Part shown: piece by piece, positions 5,635-5,774 of the stretch | Layout of the letters: each line of letters starts with the position of its first letter | Position numbering within the stretch: the first letter of the stretch is position 1 | DNA from: Chloroflexota bacterium | GTDB lineage: Bacteria > Chloroflexota > Anaerolineae > Caldilineales > Caldilineaceae | Length of the DNA: 5,774 bases | Direction of reading: 5' to 3' | Assembly: GCA_003577365.1 (NCBI GenBank) | Contig: QEUY01000281.1 | Coordinates: 1 to 5,774 of the forward strand | Program-made: the position numbers and the translations under genes | Notes under the pieces: model-generated | Told to the model about the DNA's origin: nothing | Seen by the model: only the letters and a program-made list of their open reading frames with translations | Databases searched by the model: none

Positions 5635-5663
5635 ATTTTAGCACATCTGTTCTATCCGATCAA
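5635..5663 (-). promoter_or_regulatory. Extended -10 promoter of the AraC-family gene
   Basis: On the minus strand, TTGATC (5663-5658) and TAAAAT (5640-5635) are 17 bases apart, with TG one base before the -10 (TGCTAAAAT). The predicted start is near 5628, giving a leader of about 78 bases before ATG 5549. The -35 region overlaps ATCGGATA (5660-5653), a motif also found in the SDR control region, so the regulator may control its own gene. Confidence 0.6.
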
Positions 5664-5665
5664 GC

Positions 5666-5704
5666 AACAAAAAACCGGCGCGTGCATGGCCGCACGCGCC
5701 GGTT
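5666..5704 (-). terminator. Strong intrinsic terminator of the right-edge gene
   Basis: A perfect 13-bp GC-rich stem (AACCGGCGCGTGC at 5673-5685 with GCACGCGCCGGTT at 5692-5704) encloses a 6-base loop. On the minus strand it is followed by TTTTTTGTT, counting the two T residues at the stem foot. The plus-strand side has no T-tract, so it terminates leftward transcription from the gene ending at 5738 and ends just before the AraC promoter. Confidence 0.9.
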
Positions 5705-5737
5705 CTCGTTGGTCACTATCTAGCGCCAGGGGATCGC

Positions 5738-5774
5738 CTAGCTCAGGTCGACGTCAATATCTTCGCTCTCTTCG
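5738..5774 (-). CDS. 3' end of an unidentified gene with an acidic C-terminus
   Basis: The minus strand reads in frame as EESEDIDVDLS followed by TAG (5740-5738), so the last 11 residues of a protein are visible and the rest lies beyond the window. Seven of the 11 residues are Asp or Glu. The frame choice is supported by the strong terminator 33 bp downstream in the same orientation. Acidic tails occur in many unrelated proteins, and no family can be named from so short a piece. Confidence 0.6.
   Translation of the reverse strand, partial: EESEDIDVDLS

Noticed and set aside
5673..5704. 13-bp perfect inverted repeat as a mobile-element end or attachment site
   Set aside because: The GC-rich stem, 6-base loop and T-tract on one strand, placed shortly after a stop codon, are fully explained by an intrinsic terminator; no transposase or integrase is nearby.
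5202..5723. 173-codon plus-strand frame opposite the AraC gene and through the terminator
   Set aside because: It is antisense to the regulator, runs through the promoter and terminator, and has no domain signature.

Overview
The window comes from a GC-rich bacterium, and gene style together with the tandem-GNAT / serine hydrolase / BadF-type kinase neighbourhood would fit a member of the Chloroflexota. That placement is an inference from gene style only; no rRNA or marker gene is present. Coding density is high and the genes lie in two blocks that converge at about 3430.

Left block (+ strand, about 1-3426, very GC-rich): the 3' part of a tandem-domain GNAT acetyltransferase, a 168-bp gap with two palindromes and a weak promoter-like element, a serine hydrolase of the class C beta-lactamase / peptidase S12 fold, and 23 bp later a BadF/BadG/BcrA/BcrD-type sugar kinase resembling N-acetylglucosamine / N-acetylmuramic acid kinases. 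Together these resemble a cell-wall amino-sugar (muropeptide) salvage cluster: the hydrolase would process a muropeptide or related amide/ester, and the kinase would phosphorylate the freed amino sugar. This role is inferred from family and context. A possible terminator overlaps the kinase stop codon.

Right block (- strand, about 5549 down to 3441, visibly lower GC): an AraC-family regulator, then a short-chain dehydrogenase/reductase (SDR) family protein, then an SRPBCC/AHSA1-type ligand-binding protein. They read in the order AraC, SDR, SRPBCC with gaps of 94 and 47 bp, and all three have good Shine-Dalgarno sequences that fix their starts. The regulator has a good extended -10 promoter, and a second candidate promoter precedes the SDR. 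That second promoter overlaps a strong dyad, and an 8-10 base motif is shared between the two promoter regions. The SDR keeps its nucleotide-binding glycine motif but lacks the Tyr-xxx-Lys catalytic pair.

Right edge: the last 11 codons of another - strand gene with a very acidic C-terminus, followed by a strong intrinsic terminator (13-bp perfect stem plus T-tract) that insulates the AraC promoter.

No tRNA, rRNA, CRISPR array, insertion sequence or prophage feature was seen. The most unusual items are the SDR without its catalytic pair, the architecture of the two - strand control regions, and the compact salvage-like gene set on the + strand.
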